From Amblyornis subalaris (lineage: Eukaryota; Chordata; Aves; Passeriformes; Ptilonorhynchidae), in the NCBI GenBank assembly GCA_018881555.1, contig JACAXG010000050.1, positions 1,984,001 through 2,048,000 of the forward strand: a stretch of DNA of 64,000 nucleotides. The letters run 5' to 3'. Position 1 is the stretch's first letter. Every line of letters begins with the position of its first letter. The notes under the pieces were generated by a model that had not been told where the DNA came from, did not search any database, and was given only the letters and a program-made list of their open reading frames with translations. Shown here one piece after another: positions 10,501 to 22,795 of this stretch. A program made the translations under genes and the position numbers.

Positions 10501-13428
10501 CAGCGAACAAGTCAGATGGCTGCCTCTGAAGTCCAAGTTTAGTTTCAAAGCTCCTCTTCTCCTGTTCTCCATGTAAATGTATTATGCCTTCTAATTCTCA
10601 GTACTCTTTTCAACTCTGCTGGTTGCAGCTCCATTATCTCTGGAAGTTGCTTTAACACCTGCCTCCCGCGCCAGCCAAAACAACACCATCTGTTGCACAG
10701 CCTGAAAGGTCTATGAACCACAGTGTTTTCTGATTTGCCTAAATTATAATGAATCCTTTCTTCCCAAACATGCCAGGCCAAGCAGCCTTCCTGGGGATCT
10801 GACAGGTACTTGTTTTTCTCCCCTAGCTCCCTTTGTTCCCACTTGGGCATGGGTGTCAGATCCACACCAGCTCACAGTGCTCGTTGCTTGAGAGGTCAGA
10901 ACAAAAGCTCCCTGAAAACGTCTTGCAAGCACACGCCAAATCCACAGCCAAAGCTGCATGAGGTTTCTAACTGTGGTCTGTGGGTCATTATTCTCCAATT
11001 GGGTTTTTCAACAGATGTCAGGTAGGTTAGTGACAGGACGGATCTCACTTTTAGCAAAAATCATGTGCAGAATGCAGGACCAAGGCTCACCTGCACTGCT
11101 CTGCATTCCCATTCAGCCCATGCTCTGCCCCATTCCTGATCCCTTGTATTTCCTTTCCAGTACTTCCCTTCTCTCCTGCAGTNACTCAGGCCTCTGTCCT
11201 CTTCTCACTTTAAGACTAATTAGCACTTGAGTAATCAATTCATCTATCAAGACGATAAAACCAGAAATGGGTGGGATAAGGGAGGTGATACTTTCAAGTA
11301 CTGTGCTACAGACCATCAGGAAGCTGATCCTGATCCCTTGTCTCAGGATTGTCCTTGTATTACCTGAAGATTTCTCTTTTGTCTTACCTTAAAATTTGCA
11401 CTTACCTCACTTCCATTTTTGGGAAGTTTAAGTTCAGATTACCTAGCAGTCTAAGAAATAATAGCACTCTATAGAAAATAAAGGTTCTTACAAACCACCT
11501 GGATATTAAAGAGGAGTGAGAAGTCCAATCCTTTTTCAGTAGTGTGTGTCTATGGATATTTTTACTTGCTGTCTTTTCTTCCCATTCACCTCAAACTAGG
11601 AAGGACAACTGGAAGCCAACCAGACAAACAGCCACCCCAATTGCCTACACTTTGTTTCCTTTGTGGAACGGGGATAAAGAAGTGGTCTAAGCAAAATTGG
11701 AAAAAACGCAAACAATTCTGAAAGGAAGCTATAATTTTGAATGTCTTAATCCTCATTTGAATTTAGTGACTTATCTATATCTCAAATATTACATTTAATA
11801 GGGACAAAGATTAGCATTCTGGGATTCAGTTTGTCTGAACAGGCAACATTCAGGTTGGCATAAAACAACATAAGAATGAGACTTCAGAAGTTAGCAGTAC
11901 TTTCAAAGAAACTAGAAGCCAGAGTCCTGAGATGAAAATCAATAGTCACAAACAATTCTTTCAATAAACAGACTTTTCTGCTTCACCCCTAGCTACCACG
12001 TATTTCTTGTCTGAAAGTGCAAGATTGTGAAACTTTCCATCTTTGCCATGATGAAGGAAGCTCCCAAGCTGCATGTAAGAGACAGTAATCCTTAAACACC
12101 CCCAGTTATTGAGCAGATAATGCTGCTGTCATATACCGTCATTTCTTTCCTACCTGTAATCTTCACACTTTACATTAAACACAAAAGGAGACCACTGAAA
12201 TCTGCAGTACTCCTCACAAAGATCATGCAATTTTGCGTGCATCAGTACTCAGGGATGAGGAAGTCTGTGTGGAGACATTTGTCGTTTATGGAGGCTGCTG
12301 ACATGTTCAGCTGGCACAGTTAGGAGGTAATGGGGAAGTCTGTGCTCCAGCCTCAGACAAATTACTCTTCTATAAGACTAAGGTCCCAGTTTTCTGTACA
12401 TCTGGCCCAGATTCTCTACTGCTACCCACACAGGTGAAATTTAAATGTGTTTCTCACTGCAGCTTTGTGTCTACATCATCTGTGATTAGTAAACAGCAAT
12501 CATTTTTAATGTTCTTTGGAAAATGTTTTGGCTGCATTTCAAGCATTTTTATGTATTCTCATCATGATCTTTTTCTGTAATTAAATTTAAGATAATTAGC
12601 ATTTTCCTTACAGTCTGTATCTGCACATCTTTTTACCCATGTCCTAGACCATTAAATTACATTTACTAAAACCTTCATTGTGTCCTAAAAAACAACTGAA
12701 TCGCTGAAGGTCAAAGTCTTATTTTTATTCAGTGCAAATAATAAATGATAGTGCATACAATAATGCAATATTTACTCCAAAGTCTCAAATGACATTTGAC
12801 TGGAAATTGGTTTTATATACCTATTTACTTCCCTTAATATCTAAGATATACCAAATGTTCTTTGTAAATACTGAAGGTGAGGTGAGTCACTAGTTCAACA
12901 GAACAACCCACTGTGGATTTGACGATAGTGCAACTAACCTAGGGACTGCTACTTTTTTTTTTTAAAGTGTTAAAAGATCAGAAGAGAAAAATTGGGTGTC
13001 ATCAAAAAGAATCAGCAGACACATCAGGAAAAACAAAAAATGCAATTACAGGCTTCAACATTTGCATATTTCAGTCTTAATATTTATCTAATACATATTT
13101 AATATGTGTATTTTCGTGTCATTTCAGCTTTAACAGATTGCAGCATTTCCAAAAGAACTGTCATGAATTGTCTTTGTTGAAGCAAAGTATATACCAGTAT
13201 TTAAATTCACAGACTTCACCCCCATGTTTACAAGTCTTGCAAATTAACTGTCAACAAAATGGTCCATCTGCATTCTACAAAGCACTAAAAGCAAACNCAG
13301 AAAAATTTTGACTAGTAATTTTAAGAATAAATAGCTTATATATGTGTTATATTTTAAAAAGAACCATTTCAGAGCACTGCTGTTAAGATTGTGGAAGGAA
13401 ATAATTTGTATAAACGTCACTGATAATT
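10501..13428. other. Unique non-coding DNA
   Basis: No gene or repeat is recognised. Several overlapping frames of 70-110 codons occur on both strands around 10545-11316, but they contradict each other and carry no motif. The sequence between 10550 and 11000 is somewhat GC-richer than average. From about 11400 onward it is ordinary AT-rich DNA, with an octamer-like ATTTGCAT at 13060-13067. Confidence 0.6.
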
Positions 13429-13500
13429 CACCACTGGAAGTCATCTAGTCCAACTGCCCTGCTGATATCGCATGACAAATTCAGCCCTTATGACTCTTGT
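13429..13500 (-). mobile_element. Small CR1 3'-end fragment
   Basis: The words CCACTGGAAGTCATCTAGTC and CAACTGCCCTGCTG match the typical avian CR1 3' tail in reverse orientation. The terminal short repeat is missing, and upstream similarity fades near 13500. The piece is short and diverged, so the edges are uncertain. Confidence 0.65.
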
Positions 13501-16500
13501 AAAGAGGTAAAACATTGCCCTAAAGAACCCACATGACAATTCTGTGTGCTCAGTTAGTTAACCAAGGGTATTTTTGTCCATATGCTTTTTGCTATGGAAA
13601 CAAATAAACCAGTAGCACTAGTAGCAGCAGCAGCTTGCCATCTGCTGACACATTTTCATCTGACACTGTCCTTTGCACCACATTTTATCTTTGCATTTGC
13701 ATAGGAACACCTAACCACCCCCCTACTAGACCTAGTGTGACAGTTTCACAAATTTGCCTGTATGGAGTGTGTATGAAGTATGGCAGTAAATACTCCTTTA
13801 GCAATACCTTGGTGCATGGGCAGTCAATCACATACATTTGCGATTCTACCACTTATTTTCCTGGCTGGACAAAGCAAAGGATCATTGAAGCTGGAGAGCC
13901 ATCACTTGAGGTGAAGTGCCCTATGGTAAGATCAGAATGCTCTTGAGCTTCCGCCGAAGTGAAGTGTTTAGAAGACGAGGAGGGAAGGAGGGAGACTGTT
14001 TGGAGCAGTGGAATGTATTCAGAATAATACAAAACAGTAATTCTTAGTAGCAGATTTAAAAAAATGAGATCCAAGAGTTGCTGGGATGACTTGCATACAC
14101 GTGCCATTCAATGGAGGAAAACCACAGTGACATTTTAATAGCAGAAAGAAGCAGCAAATTGGATGCACACAGGAAAAAGCAAGAAATTAAAGACACACTC
14201 TATGGCTTGGATGAAAAGGCAGTTGCGGAAGTCTGATCTGAATGGTTTATACCTGGCTCTTTTTGGGCTGATGAGCTCTGCACAGCTCTCCTGATGTCTC
14301 ACAAGGAAGGAGTTCAGTGTCCCCTTGGCACAAAAACTGGAAACTGATTTGTTTCTACTATGGCATGGATACAACCTTTGAGAANGAAAAAATCCCCTTA
14401 GGAACATGTTATAGTGGGATCTTAACATGATAACTGAATAACTGTTCAGCTGGGGGAATTTTAACAAGACTGTAATAAAGCTCTTACTATTGTTCAGTCC
14501 GATCTATTAGAGAATCTNTTCTCCATCGAGCTTCATTTAAGCTTTTTTCCTCCCTGCTCCTCCACCCCTCTGTCCCCAAGTAAATCCAATCAACTAAGCA
14601 GCCATTTAGTTAAAATCCTCTCAGGGTCAGAGTCCTCAATTCCTTCAGGACTCTTACAGTCCTATCATNATTTCTTCAACTCTGTTTTTCTAGATCATTG
14701 ATTTTTTTTTTTTTTTAAGGGCCGTTTGAAACTGCTCCTCTGGTACCATTTGTGCAATAGCCTGTTGTGCAGCAAGCATCGCCCGGGTCTGACACACACA
14801 GTTCCACACCAGACTGTGCCTCTGACAGGCCATTAGAGCCAGCCTCCACTGTGGAGAGAACTGCATCAATTTTGATTGTTTTATTTAATTTTTTTTCCAC
14901 CTTTGACACAGAGATTAATGTTGTAATTCTCTGAAGTCTGTTGGATGGCCTGGAGAATGTGTATGGGTCTAGCTGCTATCTTACAGCTGACAGTTGACTC
15001 TTACAGTAATGCAAAGGGAAATTGGAGGGACCACTTAGCAGGAATTCACACAGATGTTTCCGGCACTTCAGTGTATCTTGGATCTGCACAAACATCTGAT
15101 CTAAAACACAGGCTGAGGAGAAATTCTCTCAATAGCTATCACATCTTGCTAAACCAAAAACTCCAGTGAGAAGGCATGCACTGCTGGAAAACAATATCAG
15201 ACTCAGTCAGGACTTGCAGTAGCTAAGGAGAGAGAAGGAAAAAGCAAAACCACATGGGTCCTGGAGGCTGTCATGAGAACAAATGCCTACAACAGGAAAT
15301 GATGACTGCAGATGGCAGGACATTACAAGAAGTTGGTGGCGTTGCATGAATTTGCCAACCAAGATAGGCAGGCACCTTTTAAATGAGATTAGGTAGTGGT
15401 ATCTTTCCCACATCCCAGAAGAGCGAAATGCAGTTTTGCTCAAGGAAGTCTCAGGTGAGAACCTCACCAGGTGAAACTGCAAAATTTGAGGCAGAAGCAG
15501 AATTGCCACAGCAAGACTGCTCACACTCTGGTTTTTCTTCAGGGTAGCCTCNTCACTCAACACAAACAGTGCAGGAACTCTGAGTAACTGATTATGTATT
15601 GCCATTTAGTTAGGGCTGATGGATTGATTGTAATTATTCTCTTGTGTTTCCCACCGGTATTACTGTTGTGTTTGGCTGGGAGATAAAAATGGGAGAAAGT
15701 GCGGTTAATAGGTCCTGGCACGAGCTAATTGGAACAATGTGTTACACGAAACTGCTTATTACACTGCACTGCTCTGCCTGTTTTTCTGGTATGGCACAAA
15801 GTACATGTGCCAAGAACCTTGGTTCCAAGTAATTACCCCCCGGCATGAGAACAAGAGTAGCCACAGCAGAATTTTATAGGCTTTAGCATATTTGTAGTTC
15901 CAAATAACCCTCTCTCCTTCAGCTACGCTTCTGGAGCAGCACTGAACAATGAGCTACAGGTTGAACTTTTGTCCTCTCTCAGAAAGAGCGCAATAGATTA
16001 AAACCCATGTATTTAACAGAAATAGTGTTTTACCACCATAGTTTAATTTTCCAGTATTGCTGGCATTGCAATGGTAAGCAATTGGTAAAGTCTGAAGGGT
16101 GCTTCAATGCCACACTTAACTTGAGATGATAATAAAGTTAATTAATTTTCACAAACTCACATGAGAAAAAGAGTATTTGAAAATGCTGTTTTAAAAGCAG
16201 GAGATACTATCATTCTGGCTGTGCGGCCATGTACTCAGAAGCATTAGGTTGCTGGAATTTACTGCCCATTACTTCTTTCCTGTCTTGAGTATACTGCATT
16301 TAAATGCAACAATGAGCTAACATCTGTATATTCCACAAAGGAGAAGGCTGATAAATATTAATGAAATTTGCTCCTCATGTATCTTATGAATTTTTATGTA
16401 TTCTTTCATCTAGGGGCATCATCATACAACTTTCACATAAATGACTGCAGAGATCCCATTTCAACCTTGAATTTCCACTTTGCACACAGGCCCCTGCAGA

Positions 16501-17714
16501 GGGAAGGCAAACAGAGCACTCACTTGGCTGACATCTCTGACTACTGAAAAGCCTCTAACCCTGCACAGAAGTGGCCTTTTTCTCGTCTGTTTAAAGAATA
16601 GTTGTAAGACAAATTCTCTCCCTAAACAGATTAATTTTAACTCAGCAGCACCAGAATGAGTCCTTACTAGACTGCCTTCAGCTAGGCACACTGCCCCCTG
16701 CACCTCACCATGCAGCCAGGCACCATAAACACAATGCAACAGATCAGTAGTATTAAGCAACATTTCATGGTGTGTAAGAGGAAAGGAAGTAGAAAATCTC
16801 TACTGGTAAATAAGGCCATCCTTGAATACACCAATATTTCTCAAATGCAAAATGGTTACTCTTTTCTGTATTTTTCCCCATTCCAAATTCATGAACTCCA
16901 TGCTCATAAGCCTTTTTACAAGAAAATAGCAAAAACCTCTTTATATAAATGCAGCCCACTTCAGAATATTGTGGCCATCTGATCCCTGCAGAGAGAAGCT
17001 TAAACAAAAATCTGAAGTTAATTCTGACCAAATGCAATGTGTAGCTTGTGGGTTTTGCTCTGGGCATCCAAAGGTCACTCCTCACAGAACAATAACTTAA
17101 TTACCCAAGAAAGTATGTGGGGGTTTCTTTTAATCTTGTAAGTTCTTAAAAGAAACAAACAGAAAAGAAGAAAATATGCACTCTATAAAATACAATAACT
17201 ATCTTGTGATAATTTCTGCAGCGTCTTCTGAAGTTACAAACCAATCTTAGCATTTCATGCATTAAAATATGCGATTTTAAAATTACTGCATACAGACTTA
17301 TATGCAACCCTCAAGATTTATTCCACTGAGTATTGATTGCTGTTTCCAATCTTTCCTTCCATTGTTTAATCATGACAGTTGAATTCTTTAACCCTAGNGA
17401 TCAGAACTGGTTTTGGGGTGACAATAAGTATAAAATGTCCTCAACGCACATAATCTCACTCTTCATCTTCAGTGATTTCTTGGTGTTCTGTCCTTATGTA
17501 TTATATTTCTCTATTCTTTGTTAATTTACTTAAAAGCTCCATTGTATTTGCTTACATGATTGTTTTGCTATTAACAAAATCATTGTTTATCCAAATTCAA
17601 GCTAAGACCCTGAGAAAAATCTCAGCCATGCTGGCCTGCACCAAAGTAGCTCAAATACAAAGTTGGGAAAAGAGCACACCCCCCAGAAAAATCGAGTAAC
17701 ACCCAAAGGAAAAG
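13501..17714. other. Unique AT-rich non-coding DNA
   Basis: I recognise no gene. A plus-strand frame of 103 codons (13635-13946) and minus-strand frames of 132 codons (15207-15605) and 106 codons (16765-17085) have no recognisable motif. There is a T15 run at 14702-14716. Around 15640-15840 the sequence has a relatively complex composition with a TAATTGGAACAATGTG word, which could be conserved non-coding DNA, but that cannot be tested here. Confidence 0.6.
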
Positions 17715-17880
17715 GCCACTATGAAAGTAACAACTCAACTTTGGACCTCAGGAGCAGACCTGCTGATCACAAAGGAGTCAGAGCAGACAATCAGGAATCT
17801 CTGTAAAGGCATCTGGACGTATATGAGGAAGATTACAAGGGAAATCTTCTTCACACATCTTTAAAATATATGCATTCCTA
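17715..17880 (+). mobile_element. Possible CR1 fragment (upstream part)
   Basis: The phrase CAACTTTGGACCTCAGGAGC at about 17737 followed by AGACCTGCTGATCAC resembles a CR1 region upstream of the reverse transcriptase, in which a leucine/aspartate-rich stretch is written by similar words. The match is short and diverged. Treat it as a suggestion; a plain unique sequence is the alternative. Confidence 0.3.
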
Positions 17881-20751
17881 CAGAACTTGCCAAATATTGG
17901 TCAAAATTATGTTATTGTACCATGGTGTTTTCAAACACATAATGAGCCTGAAAAAAACATAGTGGAAGCCAAACAATTNTTAAAAAAAACCCCCATGCCA
18001 GTAGCTATAGAACAGAAAGGTTTGTTACACAGTCATGACCTTACAGCTGGTTAAATAAATTCTAGCCAGATTCAATACTTAGGCTGTTGGATAATTTTTA
18101 TTTTGATACAAAAATCTGTCTCTTCTAAAAATGCAATTTGATGCAATTGTTTAAAATTGCACTGATCTCCACCCCTGAAATATATTCCTTCTTTTAATGG
18201 AGATACACGAGAAAAAAGAAAAAGAACAGTTGTCATACTGCAGCGTTCAGCCCGCCACTACAAACAATCTACTGAATATGATAAGCTCATAGGCAAAACC
18301 TATCAAAGACCTTTCAGCAAATTCTACCTAAGATATTTTGATCTTTAATTCTTCCAAACTGAACAGAAGATGCAATCACAGTCTTTGTGCAGATATCATA
18401 GTAATAAAAAAAAGTATGAATTTTCATTATCATAAAGGGTGAAGTCTGCCGTATTAAAGAGACAACCCTTTTTTCACCCTTTTTAAACAAAATATTTGCT
18501 GTACAGTTGACATTGTCACCTCGTTCAAGGAAAAAAAAAAGGCAAAAATGTAGTACATTGATATGTGTCTGCATGACTTCCAGTAATGGCTGGATGGTAT
18601 ATTGGGAAGGCAAAAATGCCTAAGAAGTCACTGATACGTCCATGCACAAGATGCAGGCGAACCCAGGACTACTCTCACCTGTAGCAGAGATGCGGTATTT
18701 CTTTTTCTTCTTCCATTAGCTTGCTCTCTAGGGTAACTGAGAACAGAGAGGTTGCTGTCAGCCACTCATTGTCTTCTTCCTGCTATCACTGATGTGTGCC
18801 ACTGAACTGAACCTCTAAATATTTCTCAGTTGCCATGGAAGCTGTGGGAAGAGCAGTATTAGCCCAATACACTTAGGGGAACTGATAACCAAAGGTCCTA
18901 ATAATGGGCTTCCTATCTGCTTTGAATAATTGAGCAAGTCAGATTGAGAGAAAATACCAAACTGCTCAAACATTCTTATCTGCTGACATTTCCCAATACA
19001 GATTCTCTAGTTAAAACTGCATCCAGATTTTCACTGAAAAAATGATTTTGCCTGAAGGGCACTACAATGTTTCCATTTGTTTTGGTGGTTGGGGTTTTTT
19101 TGTGGGTTTTTGTTTGTTTCTTTGGGTTTTTTCTTTTCTTAAGCTTTAGATTCAGGATTGCTTTGGTACTGTGCTAACCTAGAATATTTTTGGTAAGCTG
19201 AGTATTCAGGAAAAGACATTTTAGAGATGAGTTTGACTTTGAAACCCAAACTCATTTCAGAGTTGAAAGGCCACATCTTTATACAACCTTCCCAAGGGCT
19301 GAGAAATCATCACCACAGACCCAATCCTATGAGCAATGGATCTGTCAAAGAACACGTAGCCTGCACAATAGACAGCATGTTCAGAAACTGAATATAAAAG
19401 AACTGCATTTGTGCATAAAACCGGAGTGTAACAGCTGATTTAAACATACTTACAGTATGGATAGGTCTGTTAGGAACATATTTGTGTTTTATAAGGATGA
19501 GAAAATAGATTTCTTAATATAGAACACACACTGTCCAGCTCTTTCCTTATGCTGTTACATATTCATGAGAAAGCAGTATCAGCACTACTCTATCAGAGAA
19601 AAATTTGTGTTAGAAAGAAAAATCAACAGCATCTAAACTATTCAGTGTAGCTTTAGAATATGTCATCTTAGATAAAAATAGATGATAGTATTTTTCACCC
19701 CCTTATGGTACAACATAGGTCTTGCTGGTAAGATCATTAGAAGGTTAAACACCACCTCCCCACCAGTCCTGGAAAACTGAAGCCAATGTAATTTTCTTTT
19801 AAAAAATTGCTTATGTTTGACACCATTATACATGTTAAACAGTCTTTCAGGCATGCATTTATATTGAAATTCAACATAGGATTTAGACTTGGAAACTGTG
19901 CCCAGTTCCTGCCAGTTCAGAATCTGTGGGAAGTCAGACAAAAAATTAATATTCCCACAGTGTGCCCCTACATTGCTAATCCAGGATGACTACTAAACTA
20001 AAATCCTAGTAAATTAAATAATGTCAGCATTATAAAACTTATAATTTATATCCATTTGAACTTACAATACCCTTTTGATTAATCATTCCTGATCTATTGC
20101 ACATCAATAATTAAATGTCTTCCAGAAATGTCAATGCTTATCAGAAAATTACTTAGTCGGGAACACATTAGCCTTATAATTTACCTAATATTTATCTTTA
20201 ATGCCTGAATTTATGATCCTATTTCTTATAAAGATTAGTAGTGAATTACATGTTTAAAACTTAGATCATGAACCTGCAGGGGAAAAAAAAGGCCCGTAAT
20301 GCTCTGAAGAGCATCTGAGGTATGTTTCAAAGGATTAGGGAATGAGTATTGTACAAAGAATTATAGGAATAACTGTAACAGGTAAATAAAAACCAGCAAC
20401 ATTAAAAAGAAGTCTCAAGAATATTCTCTCTAGCAGCAACATAATTCATTCAGTTTCCTACAACCAGGGTGAATTATCATGCTTGTCTTTCAACTGGAAT
20501 GTATGAGGCTAGTCATGAAGAGAAATGTATTTTTAAATTATCAGTTAGATCTTGTCCTGCTTTGAAAACAGAAAGAGGGTTTTTTTAAAGATGAATTTCT
20601 ACTTTTTTTCAACAGCCACTGTGCAGAACTGACTTTTAAAAGAACTAATCTTGCAAAAGGATTAATAAAGGGATTTGGCATTTATAGGACTAATATGAAG
20701 ATCTCCAATTACATTAAACAGAACAGAAATACTTCAAGGCATCCTGCGGTT
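17881..20751. other. Unique AT-rich non-coding DNA
   Basis: No gene or transposable element is recognised. A G/T-rich low-complexity tract is present at 19077-19140. Open frames do not exceed 99 codons and look like chance. Confidence 0.65.
19077..19140. repeat. G/T-rich low-complexity tract
   Basis: The plus strand has almost only G and T, with short G runs (GGGG, GGG, GGG) between T runs, for example GGTTGGGGTTTTTTTGTGGG. The reverse complement is the A/C-rich type seen again near 2110, 31660, 46780, 51350 and 59830. It is simple sequence with no coding content. Confidence 0.8.
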
Positions 20752-20890
20752 AGGAAAGAACTTTTCCTTAGAGCAGCTTCTTCCATAATTGTCCACTGTG
20801 GGAGTTTTAGCACTTTTCTCCAAGATCTAATACTCTCCACTGCTGGAGACACAATCACTGGGACAGATATGTAATTGTATGGATCAAATT
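20752..20890 (+). mobile_element. Ancient CR1-type LINE 3' end
   Basis: The order of words TTCCATAATTGTCCACTGTG, then GGAGTTTTAGCAC, then TACTCTCCACTGCTGGAGAC, then CTGGGACAGATATG follows the 3' end of an old CR1 lineage widely shared by reptiles and birds, whose consensus I recall as ending in a 'ctggccactg..ggagacagga.actggg' pattern. The copy is heavily diverged and only about 140 bp remain. Such copies predate modern bird families, so orthologues should be present in many birds. Confidence 0.7.
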
Positions 20891-22314
20891 TGGAAATACC
20901 TTTTTTAAAAAAAATAGCAAAGGCTTGTCTATACACTAATTTTTTTGCAGGAATTGCTCATACTTATTTTGAGGACTCAGACCAAATAGCAACTCAGCAC
21001 TGCTGAGAAAGTTGTAGGCGTAGCTGCCCTCCTGGCCACTGCCATTAGTTAAAGCCACTTGTCAGACAACTCTCCATAAAATGAGGGTGTTTGAAACAAA
21101 TGGCACCAGTTGTAGCTGGTTTATACCATTTACACGCAGAGCAGATGAAGATTTAAAATTACAGTTGCTCTCATACTCAGGAGTTTCATATTTTTGAAAA
21201 CTGGGAGACAGGATATACAAATTGTATGTCTGAGAACATAAATAATTTCCTACTAATTTTTCAAGTGTATTTTTGGTTACATTAATCAGAAGCAGACCCA
21301 AATCCTGCCACAGTCAATATACTTTTAGAATAGTCTTTTTTCCTCCTTCCCTCTTTCTCAACCTGCTAAGAAACCTCAAGTTGGTACTTTTTGCTGTTGT
21401 TGCTGATGCTGAAATTCTAGGGGGTATTCATCAGAAAATGTCAGGACAGGCAGAGATGTAGCTAATGAAAATGGAAGTTATTATTGTCTTGTCTGTATTC
21501 TCCTCATCATAAAAAAANATATATCTAGTGCAAACATCTCTGTTTTGTAAAAGGAACCCAAGACATTAAAACCTCCTGAGAAATAAATATAGATATAGAC
21601 ACCACACCTCTGAGCCCTGGGGATTAAATATTCTGATGCTTGCTGGGAGCACATAGTCATTTTCTCAGTTCTGAGCATGAAGTACTGCAGGCACTGAACC
21701 CCCTTTATTAAAAAAAATTTAAAAAATCACACAGCATAGCTGCCATCCATACCTCTGGAGAAGGCTCAGGAGACTGCAGAAGGAAGGATTGTTTTCAAGA
21801 GATCCATGCAATGAGTGTAAGTGAATTGTAGAGTGAAGGAATGGGCTTCAGGAATGATTATTAAAAACCCCATGTTTAATTAAGGTAGTAAGCTTAACAG
21901 AAGGCTTCACGTACCTTTATCTTAATAGTAGGGCAGTCTAATGATAACACTTCAAACCTAACACTAGGATAGACTTGTTTGTCAAGTAGGATCTGTGATA
22001 GATCTGAAAAAAGGATAAGAAATGCCCTCATGTGCCTCTGTTCTCCTTTGTCCTCTAAGACAGCAGTTTCAAAGCCCAGAAAAATCAAATAATTGCTCTC
22101 ACATTTTATATTGCTATTTCTGCACTCAGATCAAACCCAGTCAGGATNTTCACATCACTGCCCCAGATACAAAATACAGATTGTGTGCCTAGCAGGAAGA
22201 GAAGCTGCTGGGGAGTCTGGAAATACAGCATTATTCCATACTAAAAAGAATGGAAGAATTAAAGAAAAAGGTGGAGAGTGCATTATGAATGATTTTTTTA
22301 AAGACTTTCATATT
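20891..22314. other. Unique AT-rich non-coding DNA
   Basis: No gene or repeat is recognised. Open frames are 79 codons or shorter. No regulatory site can be argued for beyond scattered AT-rich homeobox-like words. Confidence 0.65.
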
Positions 22315-22795
22315 AGAGGTTAGAAGGAACCTCTCATATTCCTAAATCAAAGTCTGCTTGAATTTGAAAATACTGAATCAAGTTCTACCACTGACGTAAT
22401 TTGGAAGATCTGTCCTTGATTGTGGTACATTTTGCCAGTGTTAATCACTGTATTTCTCTCAATATTTTCTAGCTTCCAGTTGTTAGATACCTTTGTCAGC
22501 TGGACCGCAAAGCCCTCTAACATCACACTTCTGTTCTCTGTGCAATACTAATCTAATAATCTAGTTCTTTCTGAGTCATTNCCTTGACCAACTGAACCAA
22601 CTAAGATCCTTTAGAAAGTCACTGCAAGGCTCTCCCACCTGAGACCTTCTCAAATTGCCGGTTTCCTTCTTGTACCAGGGACTTCGGAACTAGACACAGT
22701 ACTCCAGAAGCGGTCAAACCAAGTTCAGTATCTAAAGGTGGCAATTCTCCACACATTAGCCTCACTGCTGCCTTGGGAGATTATGTTCAGCTGAT
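22315..22795 (-). mobile_element. Ancient CR1-type LINE 3' part
   Basis: In reverse orientation the block starts with a tail resembling TTAGAAGGAACCTCTCATAT. It continues through the diagnostic phrase AACTAGACACAGTACTCCAG followed by AAGCGGTCAAACCAAG (about 22689-22724) and ends in words like CCTCACTGCTGCCTTGGGAG near 22780. This is the CR1 3' untranslated order, tail to GAACTGGACACAGTACTCCAG-type sequence to end of ORF2. Divergence is strong and the middle is barely recognisable. No reading frame survives. Confidence 0.75.

Noticed and set aside
13635..13946. Plus-strand frame ending in a donor-like ATG|GTAAGA
   Set aside because: No acceptor at the other end of the open stretch and no recognisable protein. 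The donor word alone is common by chance.
15207..15605. Minus-strand frame of 132 codons
   Set aside because: No recognisable domain, and it contains an N. Considered chance.
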